From positions 2,976,001-3,040,000 of the forward strand of contig NZ_CP024608.1 in the NCBI RefSeq assembly GCF_002752675.1: a stretch of 64,000 nt of DNA, written 5' to 3'. Origin of the DNA: Massilia violaceinigra (GTDB taxonomy: Bacteria; Pseudomonadota; Gammaproteobacteria; Burkholderiales; Burkholderiaceae_D). Positions 26,799 to 36,144 of the stretch are shown in pieces; position 1 is the stretch's first letter; each line of letters begins with the position of its first letter. The notes under the pieces are model-generated. The model ran no database searches. It saw only the letters and a program-made list of their open reading frames with translations, and had not been told where the DNA came from. Made by a program: the position numbers and the translations under genes.

Positions 26799-27551
26799 TC
26801 ATGTCACTGTTCTTTGCTCCGTGTCGCCCTGGAAGCCTCCCGTGCGCCAGGTCAGCACCAGGGTGTCGCGGTGGCCGTTCTCGCCGTCGGGCTGGATCGG
26901 GGTCGATTCGTGAATGACGGTGGCGTCGTCGAGCAGGATCAGGGTCCACGGGTCGAGCATGGTGAAGCGCTTGCCGTCCGGGCCCGCAGCCTGGAAAATG
27001 CGCGTTTCGCCACCCTTGATATGGCTGCGCCCGACCAGCAGCACGGCGACGAAATCGACGCCGTCGCGGTGCGCGCCTTCCGGGGTAGGGCGGCCGATGC
27101 CTTCGAGCGTATCGATGCGAAACTGGTGCGCTTCCACATACCAGGGATGGCCGGCACGCACGCGCGAGCAGGCGTCGCCCAATGCGCGCAGCAGCTTGCC
27201 CCACGCGGGCAGCGCCACCGTGGCCGGGTCGACCGGCTCGAACAGGCGATGCATGCCGCCGTGCAGCGCGTTGTATTCGACCGGCTGCCAGTGCGCGCGG
27301 TGCGCGGTCTGGGTCAGCGTGGCGCCATCCTGGATGAAGCAGGAGTGGCGCCGGCGCCGGTAATTGCCGCCGTCCTTGAGGTAGCTATCGGGCGCGAGCT
27401 GGTCCCAGCTGGCGACCAGGGTATTGAGTTCATCGAGGCTGCAGCCAGCCAGGGTGGCCACGTCGGCGGGGCGCAGCAGGGCGTAGCCGCTGCCGCGCAG
27501 CGCGTCGGTGAGCTGGGCGATATCGGTAAAGGGTGGCGCGTGTGTTGTCAT
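26799..27551 (-). CDS. 2-oxoglutarate-Fe(II) dioxygenase family protein
   Basis: A 250-aa protein of the 2OG-Fe dioxygenase family (PF10014-like). The metal site can be read as HRD in PEGAHRDGVDF plus the distal His in ATVIHESTPI, followed by Arg in HRDTLVLTW. The start is taken as ATG 27551 (MTTHAPPFTDIAQL). The longer frame from 27605 would overlap the TonB-receptor stop and adds an unlikely N-terminus. Known relatives hydroxylate free amino acids; the substrate here is not evident. It lies downstream of the TonB-receptor operon and may belong to it. Confidence 0.8.
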   Translation of the reverse strand: MTTHAPPFTDIAQLTDALRGSGYALLRPADVATLAGCSLDELNTLVASWDQLAPDSYLKDGGNYRRRRHSCFIQDGATLTQTAHRAHWQPVEYNALHGGMHRLFEPVDPATVALPAWGKLLRALGDACSRVRAGHPWYVEAHQFRIDTLEGIGRPTPEGAHRDGVDFVAVLLVGRSHIKGGETRIFQAAGPDGKRFTMLDPWTLILLDDATVIHESTPIQPDGENGHRDTLVLTWRTGGFQGDTEQRTVT

Positions 27552-27598
27552 TCCGATAGCGTAGCATTTTTTGCCGCAAGCCGTCAGGGGCGGCCCCT

Positions 27599-29611
27599 TT
27601 ACCACTTCTTCACAAGGGTCAGGCGCAGCGAGCGCGATTCGATGGGGTGGAAGTGCACGTCCTGGCGCGCTTCGCTTTCGTTTGGCAGGCGCGATTCATA
27701 ATAGTAGGTGATGGCCGCATTGCGCCGGTTGGTCAGGTTGAAGCCTTCGATCTCGAGCAGCAGGCCGCTGGCGATGCGGTAGCCGATGCGGCCATTCATC
27801 GTGGTGCTGCCTGGTGCGCGCACGCTGTTGTCTTCGATGAGCGGGCGCGCGCCCACGTAGCGCAGGCGCAGCGCGCCGGACCAGGGACCACGGTCGACCG
27901 TCAGCGCGAACTGGCCCACGCCCTCGACCGCGCCGGCGATGCGGTCCTCGCCCGTGGCGACGCCGCGCGCGCGGGCCCTGGCGAACGCCAGGTCGAGGTC
28001 GAGCGAGAGCCATTTGAACGGCTTGTAGTAGTTCGACAGCTCGATGCCGGTGCGCCGGCTTGCGGGTCCGGCTTCGGTGTTGCCGGCGTCGCCGACGAAC
28101 ACCAGTTCCGAGTCGATGTCGAGGCGGTACAGCGACAGCGCGCTTTGCAGTTTGGGCAGCAGCTCGCTGCGTACGCCCGCCTCCAGCCCACGCGTGCGCG
28201 CCAGGCCCGGTGCCGGGGCGACCCGGTCCACCGTGCCGCGCGCATCGTTACTGTGAAAGCCATTGCCGGCATTGAGATACCACTCGGTTTGCGCCCACGG
28301 ACCGAAGATCAGGTTCAGCGATGGACTGAGCTGGCGGTCGTGCGAGCGCGCGGAGCCGGTGGCGTCGCGCGCGGAAAAGCGGTAGGTATCGGCGCGCAGT
28401 CCGGTCACGCTGCGCAGCTTGTCGCTCCAGCGCACCTGGTGTTCGGCGAACAGGCCAAGACTCGATTCAACCACGTGGTCTTCGCGGGTGGTGGAGAGGC
28501 GCTCGCGCCGGCGCGTGTTATGCAAGCCATTGAAGATGTTGTCGTTCTGGAGCTGCAGGCCGATGGTCAGGTCGGCATTGGTCCCGGTGCCGTGGCCATG
28601 CCAGGTGTGGGTCGCGTCGACGCCGCTGGTGACGCGCCGGTCCGGCTGGCTGAACTGGTCGCCGTTGACCGGATCGTTGAGGAAGTAGGTGAAGTTCGAG
28701 TACAGATCGAGCTGATTGCGGATGACGTAGGCGTTGACCTTCGATGCTTCGGCGGCTCCGGTGCGGCGCCATACACCGGACACGCTGTAGCGGCGTGCCT
28801 GGCCGCCGTCGCTGTCGTCGATGGCGTCGAAGCGTCCCAGCGTGCCGCTATCGATGGCGCGCTGAGGAATCTGGTCGGTCGCGTTCCAGCCGGCGCGGTA
28901 CGCCATGGCGCTGATGCTGAAACCGTTGTTGGCGTAGCCCTGGCTGTAGCGCAGCACGGCGTTGACCTTGCGGTAGTTGTCCGGACGGGTGAACGGGCCG
29001 TCGTTATGCAGCACTTCCAGCGCGTATAGCAGGTTGCCGGCAAGCGCGTCGGGCGAGCCGGCCAACAGGGTCCTGGCAAAGCCGTTCTGGCCGATGCTGG
29101 CGCTGGCGGTCGATTGCGCCAGCCGGTTGGCGTAGGCGATGGCCGCAGCGCCGGCCGAGGCAAAGTCGCCGTCGCGCGCCGAGTACGGGCCTTTGCGGTA
29201 GTCCAGGCGCGCCGCCAGTTCGGGAATCAAAAAATTCAGGTCGGTCCATCCCTGGCCATGCGCGTGGCTGCGCTGGTTGACCGGCATGTCGTCGACGGTC
29301 GTGCGCAGGTCGGTGCCGTGATCGAGGTTGAAGCCGCGCAGGAAGAACTGGTTGGCCTTGCCCTCGCCGCTGTGCTGGGTGGCGACCAGCCCGGGCGCCG
29401 CTTCGAGCAGCTCGCCCGGACGGTAGACGGTGCGCATCTCGAGCTGCTTCTGATTGACGCTGCCGGCATTGGCCGAATCGGCGATGCCCAGCTGGCTGGC
29501 GCGCGAGCCGTCGATTAAAACACGCTGCAGCACCAGGTCGTCGGCGCGCGCCGACAGGTGGCACAGCATCAGGGAAATGGCGAGAGGGGTGAGGCGGCAG
29601 GTGTGGTGCAT
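27599..29611 (-). CDS. TonB-dependent outer-membrane receptor
   Basis: A 670-aa outer-membrane transporter powered by TonB. It has a signal peptide (MHHTCRLTPLAISLMLCHLSARA), a plug domain with the signature ELLEAAPGLVATQHSGEGKANQFFLRGFNLDHGTDL, and a beta-barrel ending in an aromatic residue (LRLTLVKKW), as needed for barrel assembly. The plug carries a His-rich loop (NQRSHAHGQGW). The gene starts 3 bp after the DUF6702 gene and is part of the minus-strand peptidase operon. The ligand is unknown; peptides or a metal chelate are reasonable guesses from context. Confidence 0.92.
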   Translation of the reverse strand: MHHTCRLTPLAISLMLCHLSARADDLVLQRVLIDGSRASQLGIADSANAGSVNQKQLEMRTVYRPGELLEAAPGLVATQHSGEGKANQFFLRGFNLDHGTDLRTTVDDMPVNQRSHAHGQGWTDLNFLIPELAARLDYRKGPYSARDGDFASAGAAAIAYANRLAQSTASASIGQNGFARTLLAGSPDALAGNLLYALEVLHNDGPFTRPDNYRKVNAVLRYSQGYANNGFSISAMAYRAGWNATDQIPQRAIDSGTLGRFDAIDDSDGGQARRYSVSGVWRRTGAAEASKVNAYVIRNQLDLYSNFTYFLNDPVNGDQFSQPDRRVTSGVDATHTWHGHGTGTNADLTIGLQLQNDNIFNGLHNTRRRERLSTTREDHVVESSLGLFAEHQVRWSDKLRSVTGLRADTYRFSARDATGSARSHDRQLSPSLNLIFGPWAQTEWYLNAGNGFHSNDARGTVDRVAPAPGLARTRGLEAGVRSELLPKLQSALSLYRLDIDSELVFVGDAGNTEAGPASRRTGIELSNYYKPFKWLSLDLDLAFARARARGVATGEDRIAGAVEGVGQFALTVDRGPWSGALRLRYVGARPLIEDNSVRAPGSTTMNGRIGYRIASGLLLEIEGFNLTNRRNAAITYYYESRLPNESEARQDVHFHPIESRSLRLTLVKKW

Positions 29612-29614
29612 GGG

Positions 29615-30100
29615 TCAGGGAAGCTGCTGTTCTGTTTTGCTGCGATCAAAGGTGAGGGTACCGATTTTGCCGCCATGATTGACATTGACGGTGTTGACCT
29701 GGTCGGGCAAAAAGTCGGACAGGACTTCATCGTGCACGCGCACGGCGCTGGCCAGCGGCGTCTTTTCAATTTCCTGATAGATCACCACGCTCTCCACATT
29801 GGTGCTCACGCCGACCCAGCGCAGCGGCAGGCGCGATTTGTCGGCGGCCAGCAGGTAGAACTGCTTGTCGACGTACTTGCGCAGCACCGCTTCGTCCTGC
29901 GGGTCGGAGAGGTCGAACTGGCGCTGGTACAGATTGGCCAGCAGCGCCTCGATATCGTGCGCCATGTAGGTGTGCACCACTTCAATGCTGCCGGTGCCCG
30001 GGTTGAACGAGATGTCGGTGATCCCCGCGTGGAAGCGGTGCGCCTGCGCACCCATGCAGGCGCAGGCCAGCAGCGCGCCGAGCGCGAGGCGCCGCATCAT
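29615..30100 (-). CDS. DUF6702-type exported protein
   Basis: A 161-aa protein with a signal peptide (MMRRLALGALLACACMGAQA). The mature protein begins HRFHAGITDISFNPGTGSIEVVHTYMAHDIEALL, the pattern of the DUF6702 family. Its start overlaps the stop of the upstream M1 peptidase (ATGA) and the TonB receptor follows 3 bp after its stop, so the three are tightly coupled. Function unknown. The early His pair could be a metal site, but this is a guess. Confidence 0.8.
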   Translation of the reverse strand: MMRRLALGALLACACMGAQAHRFHAGITDISFNPGTGSIEVVHTYMAHDIEALLANLYQRQFDLSDPQDEAVLRKYVDKQFYLLAADKSRLPLRWVGVSTNVESVVIYQEIEKTPLASAVRVHDEVLSDFLPDQVNTVNVNHGGKIGTLTFDRSKTEQQLP

Positions 30101-32466
30101 TGGGCCGCCTTTTTATCCTTGGCGTCCTTGAGTTTCAGCGGTGCGTTGAAGTCCTTCATCAGGTCATCCTTGGTGCGGTCGGTCTTGAACAGCTCCAGGC
30201 GCGATGGCGTGATCTTGCGCGGCCAGGCGTTGTTGCTCACGTCCGTGTCGGCGGTTTCCCAGTACGGGTCCTGGGTCAGGCCCACCATCGGTTCGTCGGT
30301 GACGATCAGCTTCGTGATCTTCTTCGACGAATAGCGCCACACTTCGGCCGGAATGCGCTCGATGTATTTTTTGCCGGACTTGAGTTCGATGTCGAGCACC
30401 AGCGGCGTCACCAGCCCGCCCAGGTTGGAAAAGTCGACCAGGTACAGGTGCTTGCCCTGCGCGAGCAGTGCTTTTTCCCAGTCTTCAAGGCCCTCGATCG
30501 ACTCGCTGTACTTATTGCGGTCCTTGTTGGTGACGGTGAAGTCGTCATGTTCGTTGTAGAAGTCCTTGAGCTCCGGATGCGCATCGATACGGCGCGGCGT
30601 GCCCTTGTCGCGCTGGCTCGTCACCGACACCGGCTCGGCATCCTTCCGCGCCTTTTTCCAGGCTTTCTCGATTTCCGGATTCCTGGTGCTCACGCCATAC
30701 TCGGTGATGCCGTCCACGCTCACGTCGACCGCGTCGGTGGTGTAGAACCAGCCGCGCCAGAACCAGTCCAGGTCCGTGCCGGAAGCGTCTTCCATGGTGC
30801 GGAAAAAATCGGCTGGGGTAGGGCGCTTGAACTTCCAGCGCTGCGCGTACTCGCGGAAGGCGAAGTCGAACAGCTCGCGCCCGAGTACCGTCTCGCGCAG
30901 CACGATCAGCGCGGTGGCCGGCTTGGCGTAGGCGTTGTTGCCGCGCTGGAGAACCGATTCCGAGTTGGTCATCACCGGCACCTGGTTCTTGCTGCGCATG
31001 TAGTCGACGATGGCGCGCGGATCGCCGCGCGTGTCGGGGAAGTCTTCTTCCCAGGCGCGTTCGGACAGGTACTCCAGGAAGCTGTTCAGGCCCTCGTCCA
31101 TCCAGGTCCACTGGCGCTCGTCGGAGTTGACGATCATCGGGAAGTAGTTGTGGCCCACTTCATGGATGATCACGCCGATCAGGCCATACTTGGTGCGCCT
31201 GGAGTAGGTCAGTTCACCGGTCTTCTTGTCCTTGACCGGACGCGGACCGTTAAACGAAATCATCGGGTATTCCATGCCGCCCACCGGGCCGTTGACCGAA
31301 ATCGCGATCGGATACGGATAATCGAAGGCGTACTTGTTGTACTGCTCGATGGTGTGGACGATGGCCTGGGTCGAATAGCGCTCCCACAGCGGATTGCCTT
31401 CCTTGGGATAGTAAGACATCGCCATCACGTCGGTGCCGCCCTTCTTGTAGCCCTGCGCATCCCAGATGAATTTGCGGCTGCTGGCAAAGGCGAAATCGCG
31501 CACGTTGGCGGCCTTGTAGTGCCAGGTCTTGCTGGCGCTGCTGCGCGTCTTTTCGGCCGCTTCCGCTTCCTTCTGGGTGACGATGATCACCGGTTTGCTG
31601 CTGGTGCGGGCCTTTTTCAGGCGTTCGCGCTGAGTCGCGCTCAGCACATCGCCCGGGTTCTGCAGCTCGCCCGTGCTGGCGACGATATGGTCGGCCGGGA
31701 CAGTCAGTTCGATGTCGTAGTCGCCAAATTCGAGCGTGAATTCGCCGTCGCCGAGGTACTGCTTGTTTTGCCACCCGGCCGCGTCGTAGTAGGCCGCCAT
31801 GCGCGGATACCACTGCGCGACCTCGAACAGGTCGTTCTTGTCTTCCTCGAATTTTTCGTAGCCGGAGCGGCGCCCCAGTACATTCATTTCCGGGATATTG
31901 AAATTCCACGCCATCCTGAACGAAAAGCGCGAGCCCGGTTTCATCGGCTGCGGCAAGTCGATCCGCATCATGGTCTTGTTGATCGTGTACTTGAGCGGCT
32001 GGCCGCCGGCATCGGTCAGGCCGGTGATATGGAAGCCGCCGTCGAAAGCGCGGCTCTCGACGATGAAGCGCATCGCCTCGAACTTCACGCCGTCCGCCTC
32101 GGTCGCCTTGGCCCACGCCTCGCGCGACGGCACGGTGGCGATGGCGCGGTTGTCCGAATCGGCGCGGAACATGTTCTGGTCCAGCTGCATCCACAGGTAG
32201 GACAGCGTGTCGGGCGAATTGTTGTGGTACGTGACCGTGCCGGCGCCGTCGATGCGGCGCTTCGCTTCGTCGAGCGTGGCGCGCAGCTTGTAGTCGGCGC
32301 GCTGCTGCCAGTAGGCGTGGCCCGGCGCGCCGGACGCGGTGCGCGTGATGCCGGGCGTGGGCAACAGCTCGTCGAGCTGGCGGAACTTGTCCTCAAAAGG
32401 CTGGGCCGCCGCGATAGTACAGGCGAGGCAGGCGGCCAGGGCCAGCGAAAGGTGTTTGTTGAACAT
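30097..32466 (-). CDS. Secreted M1-family metallopeptidase, copy 2
   Basis: A 789-aa exported zinc peptidase with a signal peptide (MFNKHLSLALAACLACTIAAA). The catalytic motif is HEVGH at about 435-439 with the third ligand in WTWMDEGLN. In place of the GAMEN exopeptidase motif it has GGMEYP, typical of this divergent M1 branch. The C-terminal ~180 residues form a separate conserved region ending in a Lys/Asp-rich tail (LKLKDAKDKKAAQ). It is a close paralogue of the gene just upstream. The ATG at 32466 gives the signal peptide; the frame is open 11 codons further. Confidence 0.9.
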   Translation of the reverse strand: MFNKHLSLALAACLACTIAAAQPFEDKFRQLDELLPTPGITRTASGAPGHAYWQQRADYKLRATLDEAKRRIDGAGTVTYHNNSPDTLSYLWMQLDQNMFRADSDNRAIATVPSREAWAKATEADGVKFEAMRFIVESRAFDGGFHITGLTDAGGQPLKYTINKTMMRIDLPQPMKPGSRFSFRMAWNFNIPEMNVLGRRSGYEKFEEDKNDLFEVAQWYPRMAAYYDAAGWQNKQYLGDGEFTLEFGDYDIELTVPADHIVASTGELQNPGDVLSATQRERLKKARTSSKPVIIVTQKEAEAAEKTRSSASKTWHYKAANVRDFAFASSRKFIWDAQGYKKGGTDVMAMSYYPKEGNPLWERYSTQAIVHTIEQYNKYAFDYPYPIAISVNGPVGGMEYPMISFNGPRPVKDKKTGELTYSRRTKYGLIGVIIHEVGHNYFPMIVNSDERQWTWMDEGLNSFLEYLSERAWEEDFPDTRGDPRAIVDYMRSKNQVPVMTNSESVLQRGNNAYAKPATALIVLRETVLGRELFDFAFREYAQRWKFKRPTPADFFRTMEDASGTDLDWFWRGWFYTTDAVDVSVDGITEYGVSTRNPEIEKAWKKARKDAEPVSVTSQRDKGTPRRIDAHPELKDFYNEHDDFTVTNKDRNKYSESIEGLEDWEKALLAQGKHLYLVDFSNLGGLVTPLVLDIELKSGKKYIERIPAEVWRYSSKKITKLIVTDEPMVGLTQDPYWETADTDVSNNAWPRKITPSRLELFKTDRTKDDLMKDFNAPLKLKDAKDKKAAQ

Positions 32467-32493
32467 TGTGCGGTCATTCAGTGCGAAGAAGGC

Positions 32494-32511
32494 GGGCACG
32501 CGATCGTGCCC
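32494..32511 (-). repeat. Hairpin between the paralogous peptidase genes
   Basis: GGGCACG-CGAT-CGTGCCC in the 52-bp gap between the two genes. There is no T run, so it is more likely an mRNA-stabilising or processing stem than a terminator. Confidence 0.5.
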
Positions 32512-32518
32512 ACCCGTG

Positions 32519-34861
32519 CTACTTGGTTTTCAACGGCGTGTTGAAGTCCTTCATCAGGTCGTCCTTGAAGCGGTCGGTCTTGAACAGTTCCAGGCGCGAT
32601 GGCGTGATCTTGCGCGGCCAGGCGTTGTTGCTGTTATCGATATCGGCCGTTTCCCAGTACGGGTCCTGGTTCAGGCTCACCATCGGTTCATCGGTGACGA
32701 TCAGCTTCGTGATCTTCTTGGACGAATAACGCCACACTTCGGCGGGAATGCGCTCGATGTACTTTTTGCCGGACTTGAGTTCAATTTCCAGCACCAGCGG
32801 CGTCACCAGCCCGCCCAGGTTGGAAAAATCGACCAGGTACAGATGCTTGCCTTTGGCGAGCAGCGCTTTCTCCCAGTCCTCCAGGCCTTCGACCGCCTCG
32901 CTGTACTTGTTGCGGTCCTTGTTGGTGACCGTGAAGTCGTCATGCTCGTTGTAGAAATCCTTCAGTTCCGGATGCGCATCGACGCGGCGCGGCGTGCCCT
33001 TGTCGCGCTGGGCCGTCACCGACACCGGCTCGGCATCCCTTTGCGCCTTTTTCCATGCTTTTTCGATCTCCGGATTCTTGGTGCTCACGCCATATTCGGT
33101 GATGCCGTCGACACTGACGTCGACCGCGTCGGTGGTGTAGAACCAGCCGCGCCAGAACCAGTCCAGGTCCGTGCCGGAAGCGTCTTCCATGGTGCGGAAA
33201 AAGTCCGACGGCGTCGGGCGCTTGAACTTCCAGCGCTGCGCATACTCGCGGAAGGCGAAATCGAACAGCTCGCGCCCGAGCACCGTTTCGCGCAGCACGT
33301 TCAGCGCTGCCGCCGGCTTGGCGTAGGCGTTGTTCCCGAACTGCAGCAGCGACTCGGAGTTGGTCATGATCGGTACCTGGTCGCGGCTGCGCATGTAGTC
33401 GACGATGGTGCGCGCTTCGCCGCGCGACTTCGGATAGTTCTCTTCCCACGCGTTCTGCGCCAGGCCCTGGACGAAGGTGTTCAGGCCCTCGTCCATCCAG
33501 GTCCACTGGCGCTCGTCGGAGTTGACGATCATCGGGAAGTAGTTGTGTCCCACCTCGTGGATGATCACGCCGATCAGGCCATACTTGGTGCGTTTCGAGT
33601 AGGTCAGTTCACCGGTCTTCTTGTCCTTGGTCGGACGCGGACCGTTAAACGAAATCATCGGATACTCCATGCCCCCGATCGGGCCATTGACCGAAATCGC
33701 CGCCGGATACGGATAGTCCAGCGAATACTTGTTGTACTGTTCGATGGTGTGGACGATCGCCTGGGTCGAATACTTTTCCCACAGCGGGTTGCCTTCTTTC
33801 GGGTAGTACGACATGGCCATCGTGTCGGTGCCGCCCTTCTTGTAGCCCTGCGCGTCCCAAATGAACTTGCGGCTGCTGGCGAAGGCGAAATCGCGCACGT
33901 TCTTGGCCTTGTAGTGCCAGGTGCGGGTGCCGCTGGCGCGCGACTTCTCGGCCGCCTCGGCTTCCTGCTGGGTGACGATGATCACCGGCTTGCTGCTGGT
34001 GCGGGCCTTCTTCAGGCGCTCGCGCTGGGTCGCGGTCAGCACCTCGCCCGGGTTTTGCAGTTCGCCCGTGCTGGCCACGATATGGTCGGCCGGGACGGTC
34101 AGCTGCACGTCGTAGTCGCCAAATTCCAGCGTAAACTCGCCGGCACCGAGGAACTGCTTGTGCTGCCAGCCATACACGTCGTAATAGGCCGCCATGCGCG
34201 GGAACCAGTGGGCGATTTCGAACAGGTCGTTCTTGTCGTCGAATTTTTCGTAGCCGGTGCGTCCGCCCTGAACCTTGGCGTCGTTGATGTTGAAGCTGAA
34301 ATCGATGTGGAACGACAGGCGCGCGCCCGGCTTCATCGGCTGCGGCAGGTCGATCCGCATCATGGTCTTGTTGATCGTGTAGCGCAGCGGCTTGCCGTCC
34401 GCGCCCTTGACCGCGCCGATGGCGAAGCCGCCCTCGAAGCCGGGGCTTTCGAGCAGCGAGCGCATGCCATCGAAGCGCATGCCGTCTTCGTCGCTGCGCG
34501 CCTTGGCCCAGGCGTCGCGCGAGGCCACCGTGGCCGACGTGCGCGCGTCCGAGTCGGGCTTGAAGATATTCTGGTCCAGCTGCACCCACAGGTAGGACAG
34601 GGAGTCGGGCGAGTTGTTGTGGTACGTGACCGTTTCGGTCGCGCTGATGGTGCGCTTGTTTTCATCGAGGCGCGCGCGGATCGTGTAGTCGGCGCGCTGC
34701 TGCCAGTAGGCGTGCCCGGGAGCGCCGGCGGCGTTGCGGATCGTGTTCGGCGTCGGCAGCACTTCCTCGAGCTGGCGGAACTTGTCGTCGAACGGTTCGG
34801 CGGCCGAGGCGATGCCCGACACGAAGAACAAGGCTGCCAGGCTCACCGGGATACGGATCAT
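32519..34861 (-). CDS. Secreted M1-family metallopeptidase, copy 1
   Basis: A 780-aa exported zinc peptidase and the first gene of the operon. It has a signal peptide (MIRIPVSLAALFFVSGIASA), HEVGH at about 435-439, the third ligand in WTWMDEGLN, and GGMEYP replacing GAMEN. Large blocks around and after the active site are nearly identical to copy 2. The main divergence is in residues 80-200 and just after the active site (TFVQGLAQNAWEENYPKSRG against SFLEYLSERAWEEDFPDTRG). It probably digests peptides outside the cytoplasm; the product may enter through the TonB receptor of the same operon. Confidence 0.9.
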   Translation of the reverse strand: MIRIPVSLAALFFVSGIASAAEPFDDKFRQLEEVLPTPNTIRNAAGAPGHAYWQQRADYTIRARLDENKRTISATETVTYHNNSPDSLSYLWVQLDQNIFKPDSDARTSATVASRDAWAKARSDEDGMRFDGMRSLLESPGFEGGFAIGAVKGADGKPLRYTINKTMMRIDLPQPMKPGARLSFHIDFSFNINDAKVQGGRTGYEKFDDKNDLFEIAHWFPRMAAYYDVYGWQHKQFLGAGEFTLEFGDYDVQLTVPADHIVASTGELQNPGEVLTATQRERLKKARTSSKPVIIVTQQEAEAAEKSRASGTRTWHYKAKNVRDFAFASSRKFIWDAQGYKKGGTDTMAMSYYPKEGNPLWEKYSTQAIVHTIEQYNKYSLDYPYPAAISVNGPIGGMEYPMISFNGPRPTKDKKTGELTYSKRTKYGLIGVIIHEVGHNYFPMIVNSDERQWTWMDEGLNTFVQGLAQNAWEENYPKSRGEARTIVDYMRSRDQVPIMTNSESLLQFGNNAYAKPAAALNVLRETVLGRELFDFAFREYAQRWKFKRPTPSDFFRTMEDASGTDLDWFWRGWFYTTDAVDVSVDGITEYGVSTKNPEIEKAWKKAQRDAEPVSVTAQRDKGTPRRVDAHPELKDFYNEHDDFTVTNKDRNKYSEAVEGLEDWEKALLAKGKHLYLVDFSNLGGLVTPLVLEIELKSGKKYIERIPAEVWRYSSKKITKLIVTDEPMVSLNQDPYWETADIDNSNNAWPRKITPSRLELFKTDRFKDDLMKDFNTPLKTK

Positions 34862-34921
34862 GTTGTCTCTGACTTTTCTCGTGAAAAAGAGCAAGTATTC
34901 TAAACGTACCGATTAGTCAAT

Positions 34922-34952
34922 TGTTTCAGGGAATTGTAAAAAACCTGAAACA
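34922..34952. promoter_or_regulatory. Inverted repeat in a divergent promoter region
   Basis: Arms TGTTTCAGG (34922-34930) and CCTGAAACA (34944-34952) with a 13-nt spacer lie between the divergent M1 peptidase operon and the HD-GYP gene. The form fits a dimeric regulator's operator or a hairpin. Confidence 0.5.
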
Positions 34953-35034
34953 TACACGCGGGTGCGCGCTATGATTGTTGAGGCCGATTATTGCGGCCGA
35001 TTGTTGCGGCTCATGCGCGGGGAGGCGAGGCGGA

Positions 35035-36144
35035 ATGGAAATGAACTTCAAGGCGAGCATCCTGATTGTCGATGGCGTATCTGACAACCTTGTACTGATG
35101 GAAGAGCTGCTGCAGGAACGCTACCACGTGCGCCTGGCGCGCAGCGGCGAGGATGGGCTGCGCATCGCCCAGCAGGCGCCGCGGCCGGACCTGATCGTGC
35201 TCGGTGGCGCGCTGGCGGACGCCGACAGCATGCGCGTGTTTCAAGGCTTGAAGTGCCAGGTCCTCAGTGCCGAAACGCCGGTCATCATGCTCGTTCCCGA
35301 GGGCGACGCGCAGCTGGAAGAGCGCGCGTGGCGCGACGGTGTGGCCGACGTGGTGCAGCTGCCGTTCACGGCGGGGGCGCTGCTGGCGCGGGTGGCCACG
35401 CAGTTGCGCCTGCGCGCGGCGGGCGCCATGCTCAGGGACCAGCACCGCCACTTCGAGCACCTGGTGTCCGAGCGCGTGCGCGACGCCGGCTTGATGCAGG
35501 ATGCCACGGTGCTGGCGATGGCGGTGCTGGCCGAGTCGCGCGATCCTGGCGTGGGCCAGCATCTGCTGCGCACGCAACATTACGTGATGGCGCTGGCGTG
35601 CGAGCTGCGTTTTGTGTCGGCCTGCACGGCCGAACTGACCAACGAAAATATCACACTGCTGCACAAGGCGGCGCCGCTGCACGACATCGGCAAGGTGGGC
35701 GTGCCGGATGCGGTGCTGTTCAAGCCGGGCAAGTTGAGCGACAGTGAATTCGAATTGATGAAACTGCACACCGTGTATGGGCGCGATGCGATCGCCGGCG
35801 TGGAGCGCACGCTGGGCGGCAGCAATGGCTTTCTGCGTTACGCGCGCGAGATAGCCTATTCGCACCAGGAAAAGTGGGATGGTTCGGGCTACCCGGAAGG
35901 GTTGGCGGGGGATGCGATTCCGCTGTCGGCGCGGCTGATGGCGGTGGCCGACGTGTACGACGCGCTGATCACCGCGCGCGCCTACCGGCCGGCGTTCACG
36001 CACGAAACCGCGGTCGAGCTGATCCGCCAGGGCCGCGGCGAGCACTTCGATCCCGACGTGGTCGACGCGATGCTGGCCATCGAAGAGCGCTTCAAAGCCA
36101 TCGCCGCCGAGTTTCCTCCCCCTGAACCGGGGTCAGAGCTCTGA
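35035..36144 (+). CDS. HD-GYP c-di-GMP phosphodiesterase with degenerate receiver
   Basis: A 369-aa protein. The N-terminal receiver-like domain (1-125) keeps one acidic residue (Asp13) but has Gly57 where the phospho-acceptor Asp should be (DLIVLGG) and Leu109 in place of the conserved Lys (QLPF), so it should not be phosphorylated. The C-terminal HD-GYP domain looks intact, with HDIGK at 216-220, HQEKWDGSGYPEG with GYP at 285-287, and VADVYDAL. The ATG at 35035 follows GGGGAGGCGAGG. The last residues (EPGSEL) and the stop codon are encoded by an intergenic repeat arm, so the original C-terminus may have been altered. Confidence 0.88.
   Translation: MEMNFKASILIVDGVSDNLVLMEELLQERYHVRLARSGEDGLRIAQQAPRPDLIVLGGALADADSMRVFQGLKCQVLSAETPVIMLVPEGDAQLEERAWRDGVADVVQLPFTAGALLARVATQLRLRAAGAMLRDQHRHFEHLVSERVRDAGLMQDATVLAMAVLAESRDPGVGQHLLRTQHYVMALACELRFVSACTAELTNENITLLHKAAPLHDIGKVGVPDAVLFKPGKLSDSEFELMKLHTVYGRDAIAGVERTLGGSNGFLRYAREIAYSHQEKWDGSGYPEGLAGDAIPLSARLMAVADVYDALITARAYRPAFTHETAVELIRQGRGEHFDPDVVDAMLAIEERFKAIAAEFPPPEPGSEL

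Noticed and set aside
30100..34903. Long plus-strand frames (814 and 854 codons) opposite the two M1 peptidases
   Set aside because: Mirror images of the duplicated peptidase genes. They resemble each other only because the sense genes do.
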